DNA from: Pirellulaceae bacterium
GTDB taxonomy: Bacteria; Planctomycetota; Planctomycetia; Pirellulales; Pirellulaceae
Length of the DNA: 12,835 nucleotides
NCBI GenBank assembly: GCA_013002105.1
Contig: JABDKS010000340.1
Coordinates: 1-12,835, forward strand
Direction: 5' to 3'
The notes beneath the pieces were generated by a model. It was not told the origin of the DNA and ran no database searches. It saw only the letters and a list, made by a program, of their open reading frames with translations. Positions within the stretch are counted from its first letter, which is position 1, and each line of letters opens with the position of its first letter. Shown piece after piece: positions 1 to 7,793 of the stretch. A program made the position numbers and the translations under genes.

Positions 1-2
1 CG

Positions 3-3000
3 CGATTGAGAATCCTGGCGGAACAGCATTCGTACAAAGTCGGTGACGATCCAAAAATTCGCCTGCACTGGCGCGAGCAACCCGCACTCGCCTTGGTAAC
101 ATTCGAAGGTGCCTCCGTGCTCGGCTACAAACTGGTGAGACTCGACACCGGTGATAACGACTTGACGGTTCCGATGGAATCGGGATTCGCGCCCAACTTT
201 TTCTTGTCCGTCGCTGTGATGGAAGGAAACCGTTTCCATTGGGCTCAAAGTGAATTTCGCGTTTCGCAAGAACTCAATGTCGTATTGAAACCGAATCAGG
301 AGCAACTGGAACCGGGCGACGATCTCTCGGTAGAAATCCAGGTGACAGACCCACAGGGTAATCCGGTTCAGACGGAACTATCACTAGCGCTGATCCAAAC
401 GAACTTGCTGAACATGTTTGACGATGTCCAGGGGACGGTGAATGCCTTGTTCAGTTCGGGAACTCGTCAAACGTCTGTTCGTCAAAGCACCAGTTGCACT
501 TTCAGTTATCAGCCCAAGACTCGTAGCGTCAGTCAGTTTCTGCTGGCCGAGGCGGATCGCCGCGCAACACTTGAAAGAGAGGTCCGTGCATTGGCTGAGT
601 TGAACGAACCTGCCGTCGTTGGGGACTTTGCTGTCGCAGGAGTTGCTCGCATCGATGTCAACGGCGGCGTAAGTCTTGATGATGAGATCGTTCAGTTCGA
701 TGTCGATTTTGCTGAACAAAACTATGCCAACATCGCGGGCGACGTGATCCAAGAGGATTTTTACGGACGACCGGGATCAGCCGGCCGATCTACTCAGTGG
801 GCGGCGCAGGTCCAAACTCGCACGGTCCCCGTCACCAGAATGCGAACCGAAACACGCACGCGTAGCGTGCCGGTCACAAGCTATCGAACAGAGATACGTG
901 ATGGACGATCTGTTCAAGTTCCGTATACCGAGATGCGAGAACAATCTTACGCCGTCTCTGTGCCCTACACAGAACAGGTTGAACAGAGTTATACGGTTCA
1001 GGTTCCACATCAATACGGTGGCGCAACGAATCGTTACGCTCCGACAAGCGGCGGTCAGGCGGCGTCCGCGGGCGCCATCGTCCACATGAGTGATGGGGCT
1101 ATGGAATTCGCGATTCCAAGCGACCGTCTGTCCGCAGCAAAATACAAACAATCTCAGCTGGGACAATTAGCACAGCAAACGCCTCGTTCCAATTCGCCGT
1201 GGGGGCTCGGCGGGATTGAACTTGGACTCGTACATGGTGCCAACGCAGCGAGCGACGCAAACCTGAATTGGTTTGACAACAAAGCAATCACCGTGAACGG
1301 CCTGACGAACAAGGGTCAATTTTTGGCCGTCAATGGCCGCGGTGAGCAACAAGTGCGTCAACTGGTTCGTGAAGCAGGATTGCAGATATTGCCCCAAATG
1401 GCACACGCCGAAACCGCCTTCTGGGATCCCGCCATCGTGACCGATAAAGCGGGTAAAGCAACCGTGACAATTCGTATGCCGGCGCGTTCAACGGCGTGGC
1501 GTTTACGAGCCAAAGGAATCAACTCGCAAACCCTGGCTGGTGAAGCCACCGCGGATGTGATCACTCAAAAGCAACTCTTTGGCGAGATGAAACTGCCGTT
1601 GGTGTTCACCGTTGGTGATAAACCGACAATTCCCGTCGAAATCCATCATTCGATCGACGGCGACCACACACTGAACGTCACGCTCAAAGCAACGCTGGGC
1701 GAAAAATCGACCTCACAATCCAAATCGATTGATGTCCAGGGCCCAGGAATCACCGACATCACTTTTCCTATCGAGATCAGCGATGCGCAGCGGGCAGTAT
1801 TCGAATTATCCGTGACCGGCGGCGACGACTTTGCGGATCAATCCACACGAACCGTTGCCGTACGCCCGTACGGGTTCCCGGTTTATCAAACCGCCAGTGG
1901 AACGTCGTCACAAAGTACGCTGGCGTTGATCGATTTCGATCGAAAGCTTTCACCCAATGGAACGTCGCTGGAGATTTTGATTGGTTCGGACGTGCATCGT
2001 GCGCTTCTGGAAAGCGTTACCGACGGTGGCTATTTCCCCATCTTCCGCTGCGGCCTGCCGAGCTCCAATCCAATCGAACGCAGTGTCTCCGATGTGCTGG
2101 GTGGAATCGAACTATTGAAAATGATTGGCGGTGCACGTGACAACGACACGCCACAAGCTCAAGCCGTCGCAGGGCGAATCACGGCCGCTGTTGGCCAGCT
2201 GGTCTCCGCACAAGGTGAAAAGGGCGGATGGTCCTGGACGGCTCAAGCAAGCTCGGGAGAATCCGACTCGCTACTCTCATCCAGAGTGATGTGGGCACTC
2301 AGTGCTGCTCGCAACGCCGGATTCGCTGTTGCGCAGGATCCCTTTTCTCAGGGCAAGGCCTACCTGAAAACCGCGTTTGCGGCGACGGCACAAGGTGATC
2401 TGGAACGCCAAACGATTCTGCTGCACGCCATGGCGGTTGCTCAATGCGGCGACTTTTCATTCGCCAACCGGCTCTATCGCGAACGCAATCGGCTCAGCGT
2501 TTCGGGCAGGATACACCTGGCCCTGACATTGGCGGAAATGGACCGTGACGAAATGGCCGGGGAGTTGGTTGACATGATTCAATTACCAACCGACGAAACG
2601 GACATCGATGCTGCTAGCAGGCAGCGAATCTTGCCTTGGATGAGAAACCGTGTCGAACTGCAAGCGATGTATCTGCTCGCGATCCAGGAGGTGAAACCGG
2701 GGCATCCCGATGGGCCGAAACTTGCCAAATCGATCATGGCCGCCCGCGTTGGATCGCGATGGCCTGTGGAAAAAGCAAACGGGCCGGCGATTGCCGCATT
2801 GGCACGCTGGAATGCTCGTGCGCAGAACCTGTCGGAAAAATACAAGCTGACGGTCTCGGTGAACGATCGTGAACTCAAAACACTGGTCATCGATCCGGCA
2901 ACCGATGGTAGTCAGCGCATTGAAGTGCCGATGGATATCCTTCATGCCGACAAAACCCAGCGGATCGAGTTTCAGCTCGACGGACGTGCAACCTTCAGCT

Positions 3001-5327
3001 ATTCGGCTGTGCTGACTGGATTCGTCGATGCAAACAAAATCACAAGCACGACCCGGCAGTGGACAGTTAGCAGGCGTTACGAACCGGCCCAACGAATGTT
3101 CGATGGCAGACCGGTGCCACGAGGTTTTCAAGTCGTCAACGGCAGCTACAGGTCGTTTACCAATCCGCTGACTCAATTGGCCGTCGGCGATCGCGGTCAA
3201 GTCACCCTTTCGCCGCGCCGACATCAAGTCACCGGCCGAATCGGCGAGCAATATGACTACTTGGTTCTAACGGAGTCCATTCCGCCCGGATGCACTGTGC
3301 TGGACGGCAGCGTGAGTGGCGCCTTTGAACGGTACGAAATCGAACCCGGCCAAATCACTTTTCACATTGGCAATCGTCGCTACCCGGGCGACATCCAATA
3401 CACGTTGATCGGATACATCCCGGGACAATTCAATACACCCCAGTCGATCTTGCGCAGCTTTTACGAACCGTCGCAATTCGCGGTTTCGAACATCAAAGCG
3501 TTGCAGGTTTTGGAATCGGGTAAAGAGTCGGTGGATGAATATCGATTGACTCCGGACGAATTGTATTACTTGGGCGAAAAAGAGTTCGCTAAGGACAATT
3601 TCGACGCCGCTCATCAACACCTAACCCAACTCTATGACAACTGGCGTTTGGACAATGACAAATATAAGAACGCCGTCAATTGGCTCTTCTCCGCGTCGCT
3701 GGCCAAAAACAATCACGGCGATAGCGTTAAATATTTCGAAGTCTTGAAAGAAAAGTTTCCCGAGGTCGAAATTAGTTTCGAAGACATACTGAATGTTGCG
3801 AAGTCGTATCGTGAACTGGGCGAGTATGAACGAAGCTACTTGGTTTACCGTGCAACGGTCGAAGGAAGCTTTGAACGGGAATCGCAAGTGGCAGGCTTTT
3901 TGAATGCGCGTGGCGAATTCGTTCGCAGTGTTCAAGCAATGGAGCGAATCCTTCGCGATTATCCAGCCGAGTCCTACGTGGCGACCGCCACTTACGCGTT
4001 GGCCCAAGAGACCTATCGACGTGCGCCAACCGCCAGCGAGGATGCGAAGTTTCGCGAATCGGGAATCACGCGCGTACACCTGATTGATGGTGCCATCAAG
4101 ATGCTCGATCACTTCGTCACGACCTGGCCCGAGGATCCAGCCGATGACCAAGCGAGTTTTGCGTTGTCGACCGCGCTGCTGGATCTGGAAAAATACGAAT
4201 CCGCGATCGAGCGAAGCGAAAAATATGCGGAACGTTATCCCAAAAGCCGCTTGTTGGATTCGTTTTGGTACATCATCGGCTACAGCCACTTTGAATTGGA
4301 ACACCCTCAGGAAGCACTGAAGATGTGTCGCAAGGTTGCCGAGGCGACGTTCCCGGTGGCCGGATCCGGCGGCACGCGTCCGGCAGACAACCGCTGGGAA
4401 GCGATCTACATCATGGGGCAGATCTATCATTCATTAGGACAAGCCGCCGACGCGATCGCACAATACGCCAAAGTGAAAGAACGATTTGCGGATGCTACCG
4501 AGGCGATTATGTTCTTTAACCGCCAAGAAATCTCGCTCGATGAAGTCACCACGATCGAACCAGACGAAGACAAGGTTGTCGAGTTGCAATTCCGAAATGT
4601 CAGCGAAGCGGCGATTAAGGTCTACCGAATTGACCTGATGAAATTTGGGCTGATGCAGCGCAACCTCGATCGAATCACAGCGATCAATCTTGCCGGAATC
4701 CGACCCTATCACGAGGAAACGGTGAATTTGGGCGATGGCAAGGACTATCGCGACCGCACCACCGAACTTTCGCTGCCGTTAAACGAAGAGGGTGCCTATT
4801 TGATCGTCTGCCGTGGCGACAATCTGTACGCGTCGGGACTGGCGCTGGTTTCTCCGTTGACCCTGTCGGTCGAACAAGACGCGACAAGCGGACGTGTTCG
4901 CGTGAGTGTCAAAAATGCCACCAATGACAAATTTGTCAGTGATGTGCACGTCAAGGTGATCGGCTCGGCAAACAACGATTTCAACTCAGGCGAGACGGAT
5001 CTACGCGGATTGTTCATCGCTGACGACGTGCAAGGCACCACAACCGTGATCGCCGTCAATGGAGATGATCGCTACGCGTTTTATCGTGGTGATGTCACGC
5101 TTCAACCCTCCGCCAGTACCAATGAGCAAGCCGAGGCGAGTCAGGTAACCGAATCACAAGAGCCAGCAATGGGACAACAATTGCAAGCCTCGCCACAGAT
5201 GGGAAAAGACGCTTTGCGGGGCAATCTTTTCCAACAGAATCGCCTGTTTCAAACCGAGCAGCAGGGAAACTACGAAGGGCTATTGAACAACGGTCGCAAG
5301 GGCGTGAAGTCGAAAGAAGCCTATTAA
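3..5327 (+). CDS. Alpha-2-macroglobulin-like giant protein with YTV repeats, TPR region and second MG block (5' partial)
   Basis: The frame is open to the left edge, so the N-terminus (signal peptide and first MG domains) lies outside; the TTG at 6 is not a credible start. Residues are numbered from that TTG. Residues 25-135 match MG5/bait-region domain sequence (ALVTFE, LEPGDDLSVEI, TDPQGNPV). Residues 272-336 hold YTV-like repeats. Residues 470-560 are the A2M domain (FWDPAIVTD, STAWRLRA). Residues 675-960 resemble the helical thioester domain (GGWSWTA), but the motif reads CGLP at 682-685 instead of CGEQ, so no thioester is expected. Residues 1050-1165 resemble MG10 (GQFNTPQS). Residues 1177-1498 are TPR-like helices. 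Residues 1502-1700 again resemble MG domains (EEGAYLIV, ETDLRG). A Gln-rich tail follows. Relatives are exported or periplasmic protease traps or cell-envelope guards. Function here is inferred; family membership is secure. The next gene starts 39 bases downstream. Confidence 0.9.
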   Translation, partial: RLRILAEQHSYKVGDDPKIRLHWREQPALALVTFEGASVLGYKLVRLDTGDNDLTVPMESGFAPNFFLSVAVMEGNRFHWAQSEFRVSQELNVVLKPNQEQLEPGDDLSVEIQVTDPQGNPVQTELSLALIQTNLLNMFDDVQGTVNALFSSGTRQTSVRQSTSCTFSYQPKTRSVSQFLLAEADRRATLEREVRALAELNEPAVVGDFAVAGVARIDVNGGVSLDDEIVQFDVDFAEQNYANIAGDVIQEDFYGRPGSAGRSTQWAAQVQTRTVPVTRMRTETRTRSVPVTSYRTEIRDGRSVQVPYTEMREQSYAVSVPYTEQVEQSYTVQVPHQYGGATNRYAPTSGGQAASAGAIVHMSDGAMEFAIPSDRLSAAKYKQSQLGQLAQQTPRSNSPWGLGGIELGLVHGANAASDANLNWFDNKAITVNGLTNKGQFLAVNGRGEQQVRQLVREAGLQILPQMAHAETAFWDPAIVTDKAGKATVTIRMPARSTAWRLRAKGINSQTLAGEATADVITQKQLFGEMKLPLVFTVGDKPTIPVEIHHSIDGDHTLNVTLKATLGEKSTSQSKSIDVQGPGITDITFPIEISDAQRAVFELSVTGGDDFADQSTRTVAVRPYGFPVYQTASGTSSQSTLALIDFDRKLSPNGTSLEILIGSDVHRALLESVTDGGYFPIFRCGLPSSNPIERSVSDVLGGIELLKMIGGARDNDTPQAQAVAGRITAAVGQLVSAQGEKGGWSWTAQASSGESDSLLSSRVMWALSAARNAGFAVAQDPFSQGKAYLKTAFAATAQGDLERQTILLHAMAVAQCGDFSFANRLYRERNRLSVSGRIHLALTLAEMDRDEMAGELVDMIQLPTDETDIDAASRQRILPWMRNRVELQAMYLLAIQEVKPGHPDGPKLAKSIMAARVGSRWPVEKANGPAIAALARWNARAQNLSEKYKLTVSVNDRELKTLVIDPATDGSQRIEVPMDILHADKTQRIEFQLDGRATFSYSAVLTGFVDANKITSTTRQWTVSRRYEPAQRMFDGRPVPRGFQVVNGSYRSFTNPLTQLAVGDRGQVTLSPRRHQVTGRIGEQYDYLVLTESIPPGCTVLDGSVSGAFERYEIEPGQITFHIGNRRYPGDIQYTLIGYIPGQFNTPQSILRSFYEPSQFAVSNIKALQVLESGKESVDEYRLTPDELYYLGEKEFAKDNFDAAHQHLTQLYDNWRLDNDKYKNAVNWLFSASLAKNNHGDSVKYFEVLKEKFPEVEISFEDILNVAKSYRELGEYERSYLVYRATVEGSFERESQVAGFLNARGEFVRSVQAMERILRDYPAESYVATATYALAQETYRRAPTASEDAKFRESGITRVHLIDGAIKMLDHFVTTWPEDPADDQASFALSTALLDLEKYESAIERSEKYAERYPKSRLLDSFWYIIGYSHFELEHPQEALKMCRKVAEATFPVAGSGGTRPADNRWEAIYIMGQIYHSLGQAADAIAQYAKVKERFADATEAIMFFNRQEISLDEVTTIEPDEDKVVELQFRNVSEAAIKVYRIDLMKFGLMQRNLDRITAINLAGIRPYHEETVNLGDGKDYRDRTTELSLPLNEEGAYLIVCRGDNLYASGLALVSPLTLSVEQDATSGRVRVSVKNATNDKFVSDVHVKVIGSANNDFNSGETDLRGLFIADDVQGTTTVIAVNGDDRYAFYRGDVTLQPSASTNEQAEASQVTESQEPAMGQQLQASPQMGKDALRGNLFQQNRLFQTEQQGNYEGLLNNGRKGVKSKEAY
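819..1013 (+). repeat. YTV-like protein repeats (about five units) inside the A2M gene
   Basis: Residues 272-336 of the A2M-like protein contain five imperfect units of 8-15 residues. Their cores are TVPVTRMRTE, SVPVTSYRTE, SVQVPYTEMRE, AVSVPYTEQVE and YTVQVPHQ. The consensus is roughly (S/T)V-x-VP-(V/Y)-T-E followed by a charged linker. This matches my memory of the YTV repeat family (Pfam) described from Rhodopirellula baltica. The first two units are rich in arginine and the later ones in glutamate and glutamine. The block lies between the bait-region domain and the A2M domain. Confidence 0.8.
3534..4499 (+). other. TPR-like helical repeat region within the A2M protein
   Basis: Residues 1177-1498 change from beta-rich macroglobulin sequence to amphipathic helix pairs with TPR spacing of small and aromatic residues. 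Examples are LYYLGEKEFAKDNFDAAHQHL, the YRELGEYERSYLVYR helix, ALLDLEKYESAIERSEKYAERYP, and IYIMGQIYHSLGQAADAIAQY. About seven to nine helix pairs can be made out; the exact number is uncertain by eye. TPR arrays usually bind other proteins, so this may anchor the macroglobulin to a partner. That role is inference. Confidence 0.7.
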
Positions 5328-5350
5328 TCGGACTTCCGTCTTGAGTCATT

Positions 5351-5357
5351 AAAGGGA
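5351..5357 (+). promoter_or_regulatory. Ribosome binding site for the gamma-carbonic-anhydrase-like gene
   Basis: AAAGGGA lies 9 bases before the ATG at 5367, in the 39-base gap after the A2M stop codon. No terminator-like hairpin is visible in that gap, which supports readthrough from the A2M gene. Confidence 0.6.
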
Positions 5358-5366
5358 ACCGGCACC

Positions 5367-5882
5367 ATGCTTGATCTGCGTCACCGCGCCGAGTTGATCG
5401 CCTCCAACGCGTTCATCGCTGACAACGCAACCGTCCTTGGCAATGTCACGATGGAATCGGATGCCAGTGTTTGGTTTGGTGCTGTCGTCCGTGGCGATGC
5501 CGAAGCGATCAAGATCGGTTCTCGCAGCAACGTGCAGGACCTGTGTGTTCTACACGCCGATCCGGGATTTCCGTGCATCATCGGCGACGGAGTAACGATC
5601 GGACATTCGGCAATCGTTCACGGTGCCACGATTCACGACGGAGCGATGATTGGTATTCGCGCGGTTGTACTCAATGGCGCCATCATCGGTCCTGGCGCAC
5701 TGATTGGCGCGGGCGCTGTTGTGACCGAAGGCATGACAGTTCCCGCGGGCCATCTGGCTGTTGGTGTTCCCGCCAAAGTGGTCCGCGAGCTTTCCGCCGA
5801 GCAAATCGAACGCGTCAAACACGCTGCTGCCCACTATGTCGAGGCGGCCAAACAATATGCCGACGATGCGGACCGCCGCTGA
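5367..5882 (+). CDS. Gamma-carbonic-anhydrase family protein (left-handed beta-helix)
   Basis: This 171-residue protein has the length and layout of the YrdA/PaaY/Cam gamma-class carbonic anhydrase family, which forms trimers of left-handed beta-helices built from hexapeptide repeats (IGDGVT, IGPGAL, IGAGAV). The three predicted metal-binding histidines are His63 (VLHADPG), His80 (TIGHSA) and His85 (IVHG). The RGD at 42-44 and Gln57-Asp58 match conserved active-site positions. A C-terminal helix (EQIERVKHAAAHYVEAAKQY) closes the protein, as in the family. No signal peptide is visible, so it should be cytoplasmic. The proton-shuttle loop of archaeal Cam is absent, as in YrdA-type members, many of which have weak or untested carbonic anhydrase activity; acyltransferase activity is an alternative. 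It is probably co-transcribed with the A2M gene, with no obvious functional link. Confidence 0.93.
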   Translation: MLDLRHRAELIASNAFIADNATVLGNVTMESDASVWFGAVVRGDAEAIKIGSRSNVQDLCVLHADPGFPCIIGDGVTIGHSAIVHGATIHDGAMIGIRAVVLNGAIIGPGALIGAGAVVTEGMTVPAGHLAVGVPAKVVRELSAEQIERVKHAAAHYVEAAKQYADDADRR

Positions 5883-6104
5883 TCGTTTGAAAGCAAAAAA
5901 TACGGAAAACGCGCTCCGGCGACCGTCAATGGCGTGCCAATGGTGTCAATCTCCGCGGCATGCACGGGGAATTGGTCTAAGTTTCTGCGGGGAAGGTTGC
6001 TAGGATTCGCAGCATACGCGGCGTGTGTGACCTTCCGGCAAGGAACGTCGGCACGTTCGACAAAGGCACACGACCTCCACCACGCCCAATCGGAGATTCC
6101 ACGG
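5883..6104 (+). other. Intergenic spacer upstream of cfa
   Basis: This 222-base spacer contains no convincing gene. The cfa reading frame remains open back to an ATG at 5934, but the translated extension (Cys, Arg and Ala rich) is unlike the family N-terminus and has no good ribosome site. A possible extended -10 element, TG-C-TAGGAT at 5998-6006, lies about 100 bases before the cfa start but has no good -35 partner. No terminator hairpin with a T-run follows the carbonic-anhydrase-like gene. Confidence 0.4.
6092..6096 (+). promoter_or_regulatory. Ribosome binding site that sets the cfa start
   Basis: GGAGA lies 8 bases before the ATG at 6105. This favours 6105 over the in-frame upstream ATG at 5934, and the protein starting at 6105 has the expected N-terminal domain length for the family. 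Confidence 0.6.
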
Positions 6105-7436
6105 ATGGGACATCCCTTTTCCGCCCAGACTCAGATCGATTCGATCAAAGAAATCTTAAATTCCGTCGCAGGACCTTTAGGGCTCAACGCGTCCATTCGA
6201 CTTTGGAACGGCGATATTATTCCACTCGGCAACGAAGTGGATGGTCGTTTTACGATCAATCTTTCCGGTCCAGGTGTCATCGGCGAGATGATTCGACGCC
6301 CGAGCTTAGAAACGATTGTCCGCCTGTATGCGACCGGGCACATCGACTTTCAAGGCGGCGATTTGATCGACTTTTCCGAGGCACTGCAAACGACCCGTTC
6401 GACCAGCAATCGACAAAAGTTGAAACAAGTCAGCAAGTCGATGCTGGTCAAAAGAACGCTACCGTTTTTGTTTGCCAAAACCAAAACTGAAAATCTGCAA
6501 CATGGGTTCAAGGCCGACGTTGTCGGGCGAGCCGAACCCAATCGTAATAACAAGGATTACATCCAGTTTCATTACGATGTCAGCAACGAGTTTTATCAAT
6601 TGTTCCTTGGCGAACAAATGCAATACACATGCGGCTATTTTCTGGATTGGAATAACTCGCTGGACCAGGCGCAGTGGGACAAGATGGAGATGATCTGTCG
6701 AAAACTGCGACTACAACCGGGTGATCGAATGCTGGACATCGGCTGCGGTTGGGGTGGTTTATTAGTGCATGCGGCGCAGCAATACGGTGTTAAAGGCCAC
6801 GGGATTACGCTTTCACAAGAACAGCATGATTTCACCAAGGCGCGATTCGAGCGACTCGGATTGACCGATCAATTGAGCGTTGAAATCTGCGACTATGCCG
6901 ATCATGACGGCAGTTATGACAAAGTGGTCAGCGTGGGCATGTCGGAGCACATCGGGGTAAAAAATTACCCGAGGTATTTCGGTAAAATTAACTCGATGCT
7001 TCGTGATCGCGGCATCCTGCTTAATCATGCCATTGCACGACGCGCAAAGAGTTCCAAGCGACACGCCAGTCGAATTCGACCGGAGCGGAAGTTCCTGCTG
7101 AAATACATTTTCCCTGGATCAGAACTGACGCCAGTCGGGATGACCACGGACTTTATGGAGAACAGTGGCTTTGAAGTGCACGATGTGGAATCATGGCGCG
7201 AACATTACGCACTGACCACCAAATACTGGTGCAAGAATCTGTCGGCCAATAAAGAGCGGGCGATCGAATTGGTGGGCGCCGAACGCTACCGTTTGTGGGT
7301 CGCTTACTTGGCTGGAGCATCGGGTGGATTCACCAACGGATCAATCAAGCTCTACCAAGTGCTTGCGACCAAGCGTGCAAAGAAGGGATGGTCGGGAATG
7401 CCGCTCACCCGCGCGGACCTCTATCGTGCCGCGTAA
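6105..7436 (+). CDS. cfa: Cyclopropane-fatty-acyl-phospholipid synthase (SAM-dependent)
   Basis: This 443-residue enzyme should transfer a methylene group from S-adenosylmethionine to the double bond of unsaturated acyl chains in membrane phospholipids, working at the inner face of the membrane. An N-terminal lipid-recognition domain (1-150) precedes the methyltransferase domain. The domain opens with HYDVSNEFY at 156 and has the SAM-binding motif LDIGCGWGG at 210-218. Likely bicarbonate and active-site residues are Cys176 (MQYTCGYF), Glu281 (SVGMSEHIG) and His308 (LLNHAI), with the KYIFPG and HYALTTKYW motifs after. Residues 312-329 form an unusually basic loop. The start at 6105 is chosen for its GGAGA ribosome site. 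The neighbours are not the amine oxidase or DUF1365 genes that often accompany cfa homologues, so it appears to stand alone. A related fatty-acid methyltransferase is possible, but the catalytic set favours cyclopropanation. Confidence 0.92.
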   Translation: MGHPFSAQTQIDSIKEILNSVAGPLGLNASIRLWNGDIIPLGNEVDGRFTINLSGPGVIGEMIRRPSLETIVRLYATGHIDFQGGDLIDFSEALQTTRSTSNRQKLKQVSKSMLVKRTLPFLFAKTKTENLQHGFKADVVGRAEPNRNNKDYIQFHYDVSNEFYQLFLGEQMQYTCGYFLDWNNSLDQAQWDKMEMICRKLRLQPGDRMLDIGCGWGGLLVHAAQQYGVKGHGITLSQEQHDFTKARFERLGLTDQLSVEICDYADHDGSYDKVVSVGMSEHIGVKNYPRYFGKINSMLRDRGILLNHAIARRAKSSKRHASRIRPERKFLLKYIFPGSELTPVGMTTDFMENSGFEVHDVESWREHYALTTKYWCKNLSANKERAIELVGAERYRLWVAYLAGASGGFTNGSIKLYQVLATKRAKKGWSGMPLTRADLYRAA

Positions 7437-7493
7437 TAAAAAGCAGAACTGGCATCCTCCAAGCAGAGCCGAAACTCTCGTACGAAACTGAGC

Positions 7494-7554
7494 TCGTAAC
7501 ACGCTGCGATCATATACATGCGCTGATAAAATGCGCTCGTAGCGTGTTAAACGA
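7494..7554. repeat. Imperfect inverted repeat (long hairpin) between convergent cfa and csp genes
   Basis: TCGTAACACGCT (7494-7505) pairs with AGCGTGTTAAACGA (7541-7554) with a two-base AA bulge, giving a 12-bp stem. Inside it, GCG-CAT (7506-7513, AT bulged) can pair with ATGCGC (7531-7536). The loop also has a direct repeat ATGCGCT at 7518-7524 and 7531-7537, and CTCGTA occurs three times nearby (7477, 7493, 7536). There is no T-run on either side, so it is not a classical intrinsic terminator. It may still end or protect both convergent transcripts. Confidence 0.45.
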
Positions 7555-7583
7555 TGACTCTGCCGGGAGGGCCATACAGTTTG

Positions 7584-7793
7584 CTACGCGTCTTCGTCAG
7601 CTGGTGTGACGTTTTCGGCGCGAGGACCCTTTGGGCCTTGCCCCTCGTTGAATGTGACACGCTGTCCTTCTCTCAAATCATCGAAGCGACAAACTTCGAC
7701 GTTCGAGCAATGAAAGAAAAGATCCTTTTCTCCTCCGGTGTCAATGAAACCAAACCCCTTGTCGGTCAACCGCTTGATAGTGCCTTCTGCCAT
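7584..7793 (-). CDS. Cold-shock domain protein (CspA family)
   Basis: This 69-residue protein is a single cold-shock domain that binds single-stranded RNA or DNA, acting as an RNA chaperone in the cytoplasm. RNP1 is KGFGFI at 12-17 and RNP2 is LFFHC at 25-29, with the expected FDDLREGQ-VTF segment and a GPKGPRAENV ending. The first strand reads GTIKRLTDKGFGF, so it is one residue shorter than the E. coli KWFNADKGFGF stretch and lacks that tryptophan. This form is common outside the enterobacteria. The upstream ribosome site is weak. A possible extended -10 (TG-T-TACACT, 7872-7880 on the minus strand) would give a leader of about 70 bases. It is divergent from the ADP-ribosylglycohydrolase gene and convergent with cfa. 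Whether it is cold-inducible cannot be told from sequence. Confidence 0.93.
   Translation of the reverse strand: MAEGTIKRLTDKGFGFIDTGGEKDLFFHCSNVEVCRFDDLREGQRVTFNEGQGPKGPRAENVTPADEDA

Noticed and set aside
2583..3251. A 222-codon open frame on the minus strand inside the A2M gene
   Set aside because: No ribosome site, no recognisable motif and full overlap with a supported gene; treated as a shadow.
3621..4430. A 269-codon open frame on the minus strand opposite the TPR region
   Set aside because: It lies wholly within the strongly supported A2M coding frame. Its translation shows no domain or motif, which fits a shadow of the real gene.
5471..5890. A 139-codon frame overlapping the carbonic-anhydrase-like gene in another frame
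   Set aside because: Arginine- and cysteine-rich translation typical of an out-of-frame shadow; the main frame has full hexapeptide-repeat support.
5934..6104. N-terminal extension of the cyclopropane synthase to the ATG at 5934
   Set aside because: The extra 57 residues look like non-coding translation, and a good GGAGA site precedes the ATG at 6105.
7494..7554. Integron attC site
   Set aside because: The 3' arm contains GTTAAAC, but the 5' core does not fit RYYYAAC. No integrase or cassette array is present, and the structure is short for attC.
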